Below, piece by piece: positions 1 through 7,519 of a stretch of 64,000 nucleotides of DNA. Location of the stretch: positions 1,240,001 through 1,304,000 of the forward strand of contig NZ_CP085840.1 of the NCBI RefSeq assembly GCF_020715685.1. The letters are read 5' to 3'. Below the pieces are notes generated by a model, which saw nothing but the letters and a program-made list of their open reading frames with translations, did not search any database and was not told the origin of the DNA. The position numbers and the translations under genes are program-made. Each line of letters begins with the position of its first letter. Position 1 is the stretch's first letter. The DNA is from Dermatobacter hominis. GTDB taxonomy: Bacteria; Actinomycetota; Acidimicrobiia; Acidimicrobiales; Microtrichaceae.

Positions 1-327
1 GCGCAGAAGTACGTCGTCTCGTCCACCCTCGACCGCGTCGACTGGAACGCCGAGCTCCTCCGGGGCGACCTCGAGACGGCGGTCCGGGAGCTCAAGGACC
101 GACCCGGCGCCGGCATCTACGTCGGCGGCGTCACGCTCCCGTTGGCGTTGGCGGACCTCGGGTTGATCGACGAGTACGAGTTCCTCGTGCACCCCATCGT
201 CGCCGGCCACGGGCCCACCCTCTTCGCCGGGCTCCGGGAGCAGCTCGACCTGCGGCTGGTCGGACGCAAGGAGGTCGGGTCGGGCGCGGTCGCCCTCAGC
301 TACGTGCCGGGTTCGAGCTCCAGCTGA
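1..327 (+). CDS. DHFR-fold (RibD C-terminal-like) protein, 3' part only
   Basis: The gene enters from the left edge in frame 1 and shows its last 108 residues. The visible part carries the C-terminal signature of the RibD C-terminal / dihydrofolate reductase-like family: a glycine-rich strand GIYVGGVTL around visible residues 38-46, then GLIDEYEFLVHPIVAGHGPTLF, where family members contact NADPH and close the fold. These proteins are usually about 180-200 residues, so roughly the first third is missing. A second family member lies at 6842-7483. The substrate cannot be inferred; many such actinobacterial proteins are uncharacterised reductases. It converges on the next gene with only two bases between stop codons. 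Confidence 0.8.
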   Translation, partial: AQKYVVSSTLDRVDWNAELLRGDLETAVRELKDRPGAGIYVGGVTLPLALADLGLIDEYEFLVHPIVAGHGPTLFAGLREQLDLRLVGRKEVGSGAVALSYVPGSSSS

Positions 328-329
328 TC

Positions 330-980
330 TCAGCTGGTGGGCAGCAGCGACTGCGGCAGGTGCTCGGCGATCCGGTGGAGCGGGTCCGACGATCCGTTCG
401 TGCCGAACGGCGATGCCGACGTCACCCGATCCGTCAGGCGGTGGACCACCCCGCCCGCGACCTGCGACGGTCGCTGCTGCTCCCCCATCAGCGACGACAG
501 CACGACGAGACCGCCCGTCGTCGCCGGGATGACCCACTGGAGGATCGCCAGCTGCCGCTGCGCCGCGGCGATCTCGGGCGGCGTGTCCTCGTCGGGCGTC
601 GTCCCGTCCTCGGCCGGCGTGCGCTCGGCGTCGATGACCTTCTGGCCGATGAGCCGCGAGTAGCCGGTGGCGGCCAGCGCCACCGCGGTCAGCCCGGTCT
701 TGACGATCGACGTGGTCCCCACGCCCTTCTGCGCGGTGACGCGGCCCTTGTTGCTGATCGTCAGGACCGTGCCCCCGCCGAGGTAGGCCCCGATGGCCAC
801 GAGGTTCACCGGCGTCCACGCCGACCACCCTGCGCCGGCGACGTGCGTCGTGTCCTTGCTCCGGGCGACCTTGGCGGCCGAGCGGTTGACGCCGATGGCC
901 CCCATGAGGGAGCCGCCGAACCAGGCGGCGAGCCCCAGGTCGTGGACGGATCGGGCGAGCGTGTTGCGGGATGTGCTCAT
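330..980 (-). CDS. Putative integral membrane protein, unknown function
   Basis: A 216-residue protein with four likely membrane segments at about residues 14-31, 58-76, 92-110 and 143-163, and an acidic, proline-containing loop near 120-140. I chose the ATG at 980 because the longer frame upstream is only arginine- and proline-rich sequence, and because a TAGGGG hexamer sits seven bases before this ATG, resembling the leaderless starts seen elsewhere in the window. The segment VHDLGLAAWFGGSLMGAIGVN looks like conserved family sequence, but I cannot attach a named family. No function is proposed. Confidence 0.6.
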   Translation of the reverse strand: MSTSRNTLARSVHDLGLAAWFGGSLMGAIGVNRSAAKVARSKDTTHVAGAGWSAWTPVNLVAIGAYLGGGTVLTISNKGRVTAQKGVGTTSIVKTGLTAVALAATGYSRLIGQKVIDAERTPAEDGTTPDEDTPPEIAAAQRQLAILQWVIPATTGGLVVLSSLMGEQQRPSQVAGGVVHRLTDRVTSASPFGTNGSSDPLHRIAEHLPQSLLPTS

Positions 981-1147
981 GCGGCGGCCCCTACCCGGCC
1001 CGCCGACCGTTGGACCTCCTCGCCGGATCTGACGCCGCGGTCGGGGTCGATCACCGCGAGACGGCCTCCGTGAAGTTGGCACAAGTTTTCCCTAGGTCCC
1101 GATGGCGCTCCGTCCTATGGTGGCCACTGGCCGCCGAGCGCGACCGC

Positions 1148-1185
1148 GTGATGTAGCTCCGAAGTCGTGATGTAGCTCCGAAGTC
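1148..1185 (+). repeat. Perfect 19-bp tandem duplication
   Basis: The 19-base word gtgatgtagctccgaagtc occurs twice in direct succession (1148-1166 and 1167-1185), ending 36 bases before the ATG of the small secreted protein. It lies where the promoter or 5' leader would be. A recent slippage duplication or a doubled regulator site would both fit. Confidence 0.85.
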
Positions 1186-1221
1186 ATCGGAACCATCCAA
1201 GACCCATCTGGGGGGAACATC

Positions 1222-1536
1222 ATGAGGTCCAAGAAGCTCTTCGTCGCGGTCGCCCTCGCGGCGGTCGGAACGTTCGGCATCGCGTCGACGGCGATGGCCG
1301 GCGAGGTCACCGGAGGCGGCCGAGGCGGCCCAGCCGGCGACGGTGTCACCGGCATGGTGGCCAACGGCAACTCGCCGTGCGGGTTCTCCGGTCTGGAGGA
1401 CGAGCCGCTCGATCCCGGCACCGTGCAGAACTGGGGTCACACGAAGGACTTCCTCGGCGGCGGCGGCGCGGCCGGTCCGATCGAGACCCCCTTCGGCGAG
1501 GACGGCTGCAACGCCCACCTCTTCGGCCGGAAGTAG
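1222..1536 (+). CDS. Small secreted protein, unknown function
   Basis: A 104-residue protein with a clear Sec signal peptide: basic MRSKK, a hydrophobic core through about residue 22, and an AMA-G cleavage site near residue 26. The mature part of about 78 residues is rich in glycine ([18 protein letters not shown]) and has two cysteines, at about 53 and 97, that could form a disulfide outside the cell. The start is well supported by a gggggga ribosome binding site five bases before the ATG. The gene stands alone, with a duplicated 19-bp word upstream and its own hairpin downstream. I do not recognise the family. Confidence 0.7.
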   Translation: MRSKKLFVAVALAAVGTFGIASTAMAGEVTGGGRGGPAGDGVTGMVANGNSPCGFSGLEDEPLDPGTVQNWGHTKDFLGGGGAAGPIETPFGEDGCNAHLFGRK

Positions 1537-1576
1537 AGGCCGACTGCGCATCTCGTCGGTGACGATGCGAACGGGG

Positions 1577-1600
1577 ACGGCGCCTCGACCGAGGCGCCGT
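1577..1600 (+). terminator. Hairpin terminator of the small secreted protein gene
   Basis: A perfect 10-bp stem (acggcgcctc / gaggcgccgt) with a gacc loop, 40 bases after the stop codon. No T tract follows, so it is a terminator by position and stem strength only. Confidence 0.6.
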
Positions 1601-1630
1601 CCTCCACGCGTCCTGGTGTGACGGGACGGC

Positions 1631-1659
1631 GTTCGGCGGTGGGATCCTGACCGCCGAAC
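1631..1659 (-). terminator. Hairpin terminator of the gamma-glutamyltransferase gene
   Basis: A perfect 10-bp inverted repeat (gttcggcggt / accgccgaac) with a nine-base loop, ending 14 bases beyond the minus-strand stop at 1673. Together with the hairpin at 1577 it gives each of the two convergent genes its own stem. Confidence 0.6.
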
Positions 1660-1672
1660 CAGCCGGCACGGG

Positions 1673-3283
1673 CTAGGTCGACGCGACCGCCGCGCCGACC
1701 ATCGACCTGGGATCCGCCGCGCCGGCCCTGACGCCGTCCGCCCGAACCTCGATGAGCTGCGCGTGGCCGAAGCCCGCCGGGTCGAAGCCCGCCAGCTCGA
1801 CCTCGTGTCCCACCGCCTCGAGGCCGGCGGCCCATGCCGCCGGCGCGTGCGACTCGACGCGGACCACCTGGTCGTCGGGGTCGACCCAGGTGTCGAACCC
1901 GCTGCGCGGCTGCGCCTTGGCGAGGACGAACCTCGGTGCGGTGACGACCTCGCCGGCGTCCTGCCCGTTCACGAGCAGGCGGGCCAGCATCTGCAGCACC
2001 ACCTGCGGCTGGGAGTCGCCGCCCATCGTGCCGAGCACGGCGCGGAGCGAGCCGTCGGGTCGCGTGACCACCGCCGGCGACAGCGTGTGCGGCGGCCGGC
2101 GTCCCGGGCCGTACTCGGCAGGGTGGCCCGGTTCGAGCGAGAAGCCGAGGCCACGGTTGTGGAGCAGCACGCCGGTGCCCGGTACGGCCACGTGCGCGCC
2201 GAAGTCCATCGCGTTCGACTGGATGAGGCTGACGCCCGTGCCGTCGCGGTCGACCGCGCAGAGATACATCGTGTCGCCCTCGCGGGCGGATGCTCCGAGG
2301 CGCGCCATCGAGTCCGGCGAGAACCGCGCCGCCCGACGCGCCAGCTCGTCGTCGTCCAGGACGGCCGACCCGTCGGCACGGTCGTGCAGGACGGCCAGCC
2401 GGTCGTGGCCGGCGAGGCGTGCCGACTCGACGAGCAGGTGCGCCCACGCCGGCTCGTCCGGGCGCAGATCGGTGTCGGGTCCGAGGCCGCAGAGCTCGGC
2501 GATCCGGGCGCCGGCGAGCACGAGGTAGCCCGATGAGGTCGGCGGCGGCGCCCACACGTCGTGACCCCAGACCGAGGTGCGCAAGGGCTCGACCCACCGG
2601 GCCTGCGCCGCCGCGAGGTCAGAGGGCTGGTACTCCCCTCCTCCCGCAGCGAGCAGCGCCTCGCCGAAGGCGCCCTGGTAGAAGGCCTCGCGGCCTCCGT
2701 CTGCGATGGCCATCAGCGTGTCCGCCAGGTCCGGCCGGACGAGCACCTCGCCCGTGTCGGGCCTCGGCCACGCCAGCTCGTCGCAGCCCTCGAGCGGACC
2801 GAGCGTGTGCAGCATGAACGACAGCAGCGGCGACACGGGGAAGCCCTCGCCGGCCAGGCGGATCGCCGGTGCCAGCACGTCGGCGAGCGGGAGGCGGCCG
2901 TGGCGCTCGTGCAGGAGCGCCCAGCCGTCGACGCAACCGGGCACCGGTGCGGCGGCGACGTCGCCTCGGAGCGGCATCCGCGTGTGACCTTCCCGCCGCA
3001 ACCGCTCGGGGTCGGCGCCCGATCCGGCGCGTCCCGCCGCGTCCACCACCTCGGGCGGGCCGGCCGAGTGGTGGACCAGGGCAAACAGGTCGCCGCCCAG
3101 CCCGCACATGTGCGGCGCCGTCACCGCCAGCACGGCGTTGGCCGCGATGGCGGCGTCGACGGCGCTCCCACCGGCGGCCAGGAGCTGCGCACCGGCGGAC
3201 GAGGCCAGCTGGTCGACCGAGGCGACCAGTCCCCCGGCCGAGTAGGTGGTCGGGAGGAACGAGGGCGCCGCCGCGTCGGTCAT
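1673..3283 (-). CDS. Gamma-glutamyltransferase family protein
   Basis: A 536-residue homologue of gamma-glutamyltranspeptidases, Ntn hydrolases that cleave themselves before a threonine which becomes the nucleophile. Visible family marks are the N-terminal ASSAGAQLLAAGGSAVDAAIAAN segment, a candidate nucleophile Thr338 in GDTMYLCAVDRDG, NAMDFG near 358, and GTMGGDSQPQ near 419-427. The family's usual TTHxS around the nucleophile is altered here (DTMYL), so substrate and processing may differ. No signal peptide is visible, suggesting a cytoplasmic enzyme of the actinobacterial GGT-like group. I chose the ATG at 3283 because the upstream extension is arginine-rich shadow sequence. A CATGCT hexamer six bases before it suggests a leaderless start. 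Confidence 0.85.
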   Translation of the reverse strand: MTDAAAPSFLPTTYSAGGLVASVDQLASSAGAQLLAAGGSAVDAAIAANAVLAVTAPHMCGLGGDLFALVHHSAGPPEVVDAAGRAGSGADPERLRREGHTRMPLRGDVAAAPVPGCVDGWALLHERHGRLPLADVLAPAIRLAGEGFPVSPLLSFMLHTLGPLEGCDELAWPRPDTGEVLVRPDLADTLMAIADGGREAFYQGAFGEALLAAGGGEYQPSDLAAAQARWVEPLRTSVWGHDVWAPPPTSSGYLVLAGARIAELCGLGPDTDLRPDEPAWAHLLVESARLAGHDRLAVLHDRADGSAVLDDDELARRAARFSPDSMARLGASAREGDTMYLCAVDRDGTGVSLIQSNAMDFGAHVAVPGTGVLLHNRGLGFSLEPGHPAEYGPGRRPPHTLSPAVVTRPDGSLRAVLGTMGGDSQPQVVLQMLARLLVNGQDAGEVVTAPRFVLAKAQPRSGFDTWVDPDDQVVRVESHAPAAWAAGLEAVGHEVELAGFDPAGFGHAQLIEVRADGVRAGAADPRSMVGAAVAST

Positions 3284-3354
3284 GGGGCCAGCATGTCGCG
3301 TGGAGCGCGCCGGCAGGAGGCCCGCCTCGTCCCGAACGGCCCGGCGTGCGCGCC

Positions 3355-3510
3355 TCAGAGCGAGGGCGGCAGGAGCGCTCGCACCGGTGTGCGATCGGTG
3401 GGAGGGGGCGCGCACGCCGGGACGGCGCACGCGAGGCCGAGGCAGAGAGCCGCCACGAGCCGATGTCGACCCCGTGTCGGCCCGGCCACCCCTCCCACCG
3501 AACGGCTCAT
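3355..3510 (-). CDS. Very small putative lipoprotein, end of lipoprotein cluster
   Basis: A 51-residue frame whose first 33 residues look like a lipoprotein signal: a basic segment with RGRHR, the hydrophobic stretch LVAALCLGLACAV and a lipobox-like VPAC with Cys33. Only 18 residues follow (APPPTDRTPVRALLPPSL). Its ATG lies four bases after the stop of the threonine-rich lipoprotein, and GGAG sits eight bases before it inside that gene, so translational coupling is likely. Against it: very short, and no homologue that I recognise. Confidence 0.45.
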   Translation of the reverse strand: MSRSVGGVAGPTRGRHRLVAALCLGLACAVPACAPPPTDRTPVRALLPPSL

Positions 3511-3514
3511 CCCG

Positions 3515-3751
3515 TCACTCCATGCACTCGGGACCCCGCGGACCGCCGCAGGGCTCCCAGCCCCCACCGCCGCCGACCGTCGTCGTGGTCGTGGTGGAGG
3601 TGGTCGTCGTCGTGGGATCGGGTTGGGTCGTGGTGGTCGACGACGTCGTCGTCGTCGGAGGCGGTGGCGTCTGCGTGCAGGCCACGGCGCCCCCGACGAG
3701 GACGACCGTGGCGGCGACCAGCGCGCCTCGGATGCGGATGGATCGGTTCAT
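3515..3751 (-). CDS. Small threonine-rich putative lipoprotein
   Basis: A 78-residue protein made of a lipoprotein signal (MNRSIRIRG, a hydrophobic core, GGAVAC with Cys25) followed by a low-complexity PPPP/TTTTSSTTTT/PDP segment of about 33 residues, a glycine run and a short tail WEPCGGPRGPECME containing two cysteines. The Thr/Pro segment resembles cell-wall-spanning or glycosylated linkers of actinobacterial surface proteins, here with almost no domain attached. A gaggag ribosome binding site precedes the ATG. A perfect 14-bp hairpin separates it from the upstream lipoprotein gene, so it may have its own transcript or depend on readthrough. Confidence 0.6.
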   Translation of the reverse strand: MNRSIRIRGALVAATVVLVGGAVACTQTPPPPTTTTSSTTTTQPDPTTTTTSTTTTTTVGGGGGWEPCGGPRGPECME

Positions 3752-3770
3752 GTCGTGCTCCTCGTGTGGT

Positions 3771-3800
3771 GGGGTCGGCACCGCGCGCGGTGCCGACCCC
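3771..3800 (-). terminator. Perfect 14-bp hairpin between two lipoprotein genes
   Basis: A near-continuous palindrome with arms ggggtcggcaccgc / gcggtgccgacccc around a two-base centre. It lies 10 bases after the stop of the 3811-4263 gene and 19 bases before the next start. It is probably a terminator or RNA-processing stem that reduces expression of the downstream small lipoprotein. There is no T tract. Confidence 0.6.
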
Positions 3801-3810
3801 GGGTGGGACA

Positions 3811-4263
3811 TCAGGGGACGTCGCAGGACGAGATCGGCCCGTGGGACGTCTCGCGGATCTCGACGGTGATGGCGCCGTCGCCGACGTCGAAGCCGGTGTC
3901 GTAGCGCTCGACGAACGGGTCGGCCGGGTCCTCGTCGATCGCCGAGAGGGCGACCGTCGTCCCGTTCTGCGTGGCGGTCCCCACGATCGTCGGCGCCGCG
4001 TACTGGCAACCGTCCTGACCCGGCACCGCCGCCCGAGCCACGACGAAGGCGTCGAGCCCGTACGACGACTGGCACACCTGTGCTTCCACGCCGTCGACCA
4101 CGGCGGCGTTGCCGAAGCACAGCCCGGGGAGGCTGTCGAACACGATCGTCGTGTACGTCGGCTCCGGGTCGGTCGGGCGCGGAGGCGGCTGCTGGGTGCA
4201 GCCCACCAACGCAGACGCCGCGGCGATGACGGCCACGACCACGGACAGCTGTCGGATCTTCAC
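3811..4263 (-). CDS. Putative lipoprotein, unknown function
   Basis: A 150-residue protein beginning with a standard lipoprotein signal: MKIRQ, a hydrophobic core, ALVGC with the lipidated Cys22. A Pro-rich linker (QQPPPRPTDPEPT) leads to a domain of about 115 residues with cysteines near positions 50, 65, 86 and 147, suggesting disulfides. I chose the GTG at 4263 rather than the upstream ATG at 4290, because an agaggga ribosome binding site lies four bases before the GTG and because the longer start would put charged residues (SLRKRDN) ahead of the signal. The 5' leader holds tandem 28-bp hairpin repeats. The protein family is not recognised. Confidence 0.6.
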   Translation of the reverse strand: MKIRQLSVVVAVIAAASALVGCTQQPPPRPTDPEPTYTTIVFDSLPGLCFGNAAVVDGVEAQVCQSSYGLDAFVVARAAVPGQDGCQYAAPTIVGTATQNGTTVALSAIDEDPADPFVERYDTGFDVGDGAITVEIRETSHGPISSCDVP

Positions 4264-4275
4264 GTTGTCCCTCTT

Positions 4276-4358
4276 TCTCAATGAGGCCACCGGCCTCGGG
4301 CTTTCTCCATGAGGCCACCGGCCTCGGGCTTCTCCGTGCGGCCAGTGGCCTCGGGTCT
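4276..4358 (-). repeat. Tandem 28-bp hairpin repeats in a lipoprotein gene leader
   Basis: Two nearly identical 28-base units (4276-4303 and 4304-4331, differing at one base) and a third diverged unit (4331-4358). The first two contain a perfect gaggcc-acc-ggcctc stem and the third keeps ggcc-agt-ggcc. Read on the minus strand they form three successive small hairpins ending just before the ribosome binding site of the gene starting at 4263, so they sit in its 5' untranslated leader. Confidence 0.8.
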
Positions 4359-4428
4359 CTTCGTGCGCGGTCGCCCACGACGACGGCGCACGCCGTCAGA
4401 TGGCAGTGCCGGTCTGCAGGACCGCAGT

Positions 4429-4465
4429 CCTGAGTCCCGAGGACCGACGGTCCTCGGGAGTCAGG
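4429..4465 (-). terminator. 18-bp hairpin terminator after the 335-residue lipoprotein gene
   Basis: Arms of 18 bases (4429-4446 and 4448-4465) are complementary at 17 positions around a single central base, 26 bases beyond the minus-strand stop at 4491. There is no T tract. Stem length and position make termination the likely role. Confidence 0.65.
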
Positions 4466-4490
4466 CCCTCGGACCGAGCCGTCTCGCCCC

Positions 4491-5498
4491 TCAGATCGGG
4501 CAGATCGGCGGCGCGGTGGGGTCGAGCCGGTCGGGGATGCACTCCGGTTCCGTCACGGTCGGCTCGGTCGGCGTCGTCGTCGGCGTGGGGGTCGATCCCC
4601 AGCCCGACGGCGAGGTCCAGCGCCAGCTCACCGTGTAGTCGCCGTTGCCCCGCTTCATCCGGTTCGACATGTAGGCCAGCGACGGGTTGCCGAGTCGGCC
4701 GATCGATCCGCCGTTGATCGACGGAGGGATGGCGCCCGGCAGGTCGATGCCCGGGAACGTCACCTGCGCCGCTGCGGCGTCGACGACGTCACCGAGAGCC
4801 CCTCGCACCGGGAGGCCGACGAAGACCCGGCTCTTGATCGGGTCGTCACCGCCGCCGAAGAAGCCGATCTGCACCGCCAGCCCCTGCAGCGCCCCGAACA
4901 CGCCGATCTTGTCGACGATGTAGCGCACCCACTCGCTGGTCGACTCGGGCAGCGACCCGCCGGCCAGGAACCGGTTCAGCAGGTCCTGCAGGATCGTGGC
5001 GGCCTTGGCCTCCATCCCACCGAGCGAGAGGATGTCCTCCTCCATCACCCAGGACCAGACGCCGACGACCTCGAGGGGCTGGCCCCGGAGCACGTCCTCG
5101 ACGTCGATCATCTTCAGGCCCGGGAAGCTCGCCGTGCCCTTCTGGTTGCCGGTGAGGTTCGCTCCCTCTCCCGGCGCGAGGTCGTGGTAGGTCGCACCCC
5201 GCACGGGCCACGCCTTGGCCGAACCGGCCACCCCGATCGTGACCCGGAAGGCCACGTTCACGACGTACGGCTCATCGGCCTCACCGACGCCCCACACGCC
5301 GTCGGTCGAGTCGTGCACGTGGATGCGAGCGGCCTCGAAGGCCCAGTCCGCGGTCGGCGGCTGCGGCGCCGGCGCACTGCACGCGGCGAGCAGCCCACCG
5401 ACGACCGCCAGCACGGCGACCACCCCCACGAGGCGGCGACGAGCCCTGCGGCTGCCCCCTCGTCCCACAACGACACCCCCACGCGCACGGCCATCCAT
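4491..5498 (-). CDS. Putative lipoprotein of 335 residues, unknown function
   Basis: A secreted, probably lipid-anchored protein. A long basic N-terminus (several Arg up to residue 22) precedes the core LVGVVAVLAVVGGLLAAC with lipobox Cys40. The mature domain of about 260 residues includes GVWSWVMEEDILSLGGMEAKAATILQDLLNRFLAGG, a likely helix pair. It ends in a short threonine/proline segment (TPTPTTTPTEPT) and a tail with two cysteines. It is the first and largest of four consecutive minus-strand lipoproteins. The start is supported by agggacga before the ATG. No family is recognised. Confidence 0.65.
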   Translation of the reverse strand: MDGRARGGVVVGRGGSRRARRRLVGVVAVLAVVGGLLAACSAPAPQPPTADWAFEAARIHVHDSTDGVWGVGEADEPYVVNVAFRVTIGVAGSAKAWPVRGATYHDLAPGEGANLTGNQKGTASFPGLKMIDVEDVLRGQPLEVVGVWSWVMEEDILSLGGMEAKAATILQDLLNRFLAGGSLPESTSEWVRYIVDKIGVFGALQGLAVQIGFFGGGDDPIKSRVFVGLPVRGALGDVVDAAAAQVTFPGIDLPGAIPPSINGGSIGRLGNPSLAYMSNRMKRGNGDYTVSWRWTSPSGWGSTPTPTTTPTEPTVTEPECIPDRLDPTAPPICPI

Positions 5499-5790
5499 GG
5501 CTCGTCCCTTCGCCCGTCCCCAGCTCCCTCAGAGGCCGCCCTGGCATCACCCCGGTCGGCGACGTCATCCTCGACGCGAGATATGCAACTTGTCAACCAT
5601 CGACTGGATGAGTTCTGGGTGACTTCGCGGCACCCCCGCCCTCGCAGCCCTCCTTCCGTCCACGTGCGAAGGTTGCGCGGTTGCCAGTTGCTCGCCTGGG
5701 ATGGCGCGTCGACCGCCGGCGTCCGGCGGGTCGTCGGCGAGCTGCCGACGCACAGGTATGGTTCGGTCTCGGGAGCGATCGAAGAGCGAC

Positions 5791-6774
5791 GTGGACGAGC
5801 ACTACCTCAAGCAGTGGACCTGGGACGAGCGGCAGGCGTGGATCGCGCTCGTCGAGTCGCACCACTACCTGCTCGCCCGCCTCGATGCGGACCTGATCGC
5901 ACGGACGGGGACGACGCTCGCCACGTACGAGGTGCTGCTGCACCTCGGCAACCGGCGCGATCGCACGGCGACGATCACGGACCTCGCCCGCGCCTGCGGG
6001 CTCACGACGACGGGCATGGCCAAGCGCATCGGCCAGCTCGACCGTGAGGGGCTGGTCACCCGGGCGAGCTCGTCCACCGACCGTCGAGCAGTCTCGGTCA
6101 CGTTGACCGACGCGGGCGTCGCGAGGCTCGAGGAGCTGGTGCCGGCGCACCTCCGCGCCGTCCGGGCCCACTTCCTCGACGTGCTCGAACCGGCCGAGCT
6201 CGATGCGTTGGGCTCGGTCCTCGCGCGGATCGTCGACGCGCTCCCGCCCGAGGTCCGAGGCGTCGAGGGGTCCGACGAGGCCGAGCCGTACTCCCCTGCC
6301 TCACCGCTCCGCGGCCGGAGCACGCGCCTGACCGACGCCGAGCGCCGGGCGTGGCTGCCCTTCCTCCGTGTCCACGGTCCCCTCCAGTACACGCTGGAGG
6401 ACGAGCTGCGCACCGAGACCGGCGTGCCGGCGGCCCACTACGAGGTGCTCGCGCTCCTGTCCCGCGAGCCCGGTTGGCAGATGCGCATGAACGTCCTCGC
6501 CGAGCGGTGCGGGCTCACCCGCAGCGGGGTCACCCGACGCCTGGACATGCTCGAGGAGGAGGGGCTCGCAGAGCGCAAGGCGGTGCCCGGTGACCGTCGT
6601 GGCACGCTCGCGGTCATGACGCCGGTCGGGTACGCCGTGCTCGACCGCGCCGCGCCGTCCCACATGGCGAGCGTGCGACGGCACTTCCTCGACCTCGTCG
6701 ACGAGCAGGAGCTCCTCCAGCTCTTCAAGGCGTTGAACCGGGTGGTGCAGCGCATCCGTTCCGAGATGCCCTGA
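5791..6774 (+). CDS. Tandem MarR-MarR fusion transcriptional regulator
   Basis: A 327-residue protein with two complete MarR-type winged-helix domains in one chain. The first spans about residues 8-145 (YEVLLHLGNR, then LARACGLTTTGMAKRIGQLDREGLVTR with the wing residues DRRAVSVTLT); the second spans about 180-320 (YEVLALLSR, LAERCGLTRSGVTRRLDMLEEEGLAERK, GDRRGTLAVMT). MarR proteins normally dimerise, so this should act as a covalent dimer on a DNA site near a gene responding to small phenolic ligands or stress. The GTG at 5791 directly precedes the first domain; an in-frame ATG at 5758 would add 11 residues. The likely target is the downstream DHFR-fold gene or the divergent lipoprotein gene. 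The 292 bases upstream hold no gene. Confidence 0.8.
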   Translation: MDEHYLKQWTWDERQAWIALVESHHYLLARLDADLIARTGTTLATYEVLLHLGNRRDRTATITDLARACGLTTTGMAKRIGQLDREGLVTRASSSTDRRAVSVTLTDAGVARLEELVPAHLRAVRAHFLDVLEPAELDALGSVLARIVDALPPEVRGVEGSDEAEPYSPASPLRGRSTRLTDAERRAWLPFLRVHGPLQYTLEDELRTETGVPAAHYEVLALLSREPGWQMRMNVLAERCGLTRSGVTRRLDMLEEEGLAERKAVPGDRRGTLAVMTPVGYAVLDRAAPSHMASVRRHFLDLVDEQELLQLFKALNRVVQRIRSEMP

Positions 6775-6841
6775 CCGTCACCGATGAGTCCGGGCCGCGC
6801 AGGCCGTCGGATCCGGGGACGCCTCACCCCAGGAGACCGCA

Positions 6842-7483
6842 ATGGGACAGCTCATCGTGACCGAGTTCGTGACGCTCGACGGCATCGCCCAGGCACCGGG
6901 CGGCCCCGACGAGGACCCGGAGAGCGGCTTCGAGTTCGGCGGTTGGCAGGCCCCGCTCATCGAGGACGAGTCCGGCGACGAGATGTTCGGCAACGCCGAG
7001 GGCATGGACGCCCTGCTGCTCGGCCGGAAGACCTACGACATCTTCGCCGGCTACTGGCCGACCGCTCCCGACGAGATCCCGTTCACCGCCCTGCTGAACC
7101 GGGTCCCGAAGTACGTCGCGTCGCAGACGCTGTCGGCGCCGCTGGCGTGGGAGGGTTCGACCCTCCTGGAGGGCGACGTCGCCGAGGCGGTGGCCGCGCT
7201 CAAGGACCGCCACGAGTCGGTGCACGTGATCGGCAGCCTCGACCTGTTGCAGACGCTGCTCGGCGCCCGCCTGGTCGACCGGATCCACCTCTGGATCTAC
7301 CCGATCGTGCTCGGCACCGGGAAGCGGGTGTTCGAGCCGGGGGCGATCCCGACCGCCTTCGAGGTCGCGGAGGCCGTCACCTACCCCCGCGGCACCGTCC
7401 ACCTCGCGCTCGACGCGAAGGGCGTCCCGACGACCGGCGACATGACCGTCGACGAGCCGCACATCCGCCAGGGCGGCGAGTAG
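6842..7483 (+). CDS. Dihydrofolate reductase family (RibD C-terminal domain) protein
   Basis: A 213-residue protein of the RibD C-terminal / DHFR-like fold. Visible marks are the N-terminal strand LIVTEFVTLDGIAQAPGGPDED, LLLGRKTYDIFAGYWP near residues 59-74 (the GRxTY motif of this family), VHVIGSLDLLQTLL and the C-terminal RIHLWIYPIVLGTGKRVF. These proteins bind NADPH and are mostly uncharacterised reductases. The start is fixed by an aggag ribosome binding site before ATG 6842. It lies 67 bases after the MarR fusion on the same strand, so it may be regulated by that protein. Confidence 0.85.
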   Translation: MGQLIVTEFVTLDGIAQAPGGPDEDPESGFEFGGWQAPLIEDESGDEMFGNAEGMDALLLGRKTYDIFAGYWPTAPDEIPFTALLNRVPKYVASQTLSAPLAWEGSTLLEGDVAEAVAALKDRHESVHVIGSLDLLQTLLGARLVDRIHLWIYPIVLGTGKRVFEPGAIPTAFEVAEAVTYPRGTVHLALDAKGVPTTGDMTVDEPHIRQGGE

Positions 7484-7519
7484 CCGGCGACCCCGCCGAT
7501 CAGCGGGCCACCGGGAGCC

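Noticed and set aside
4276-4358. The tandem repeats as a CRISPR array
   Set aside because: The units are directly adjacent with no unique spacers, and no cas genes are present. The repeats at 26618-26699 fail for the same reason.
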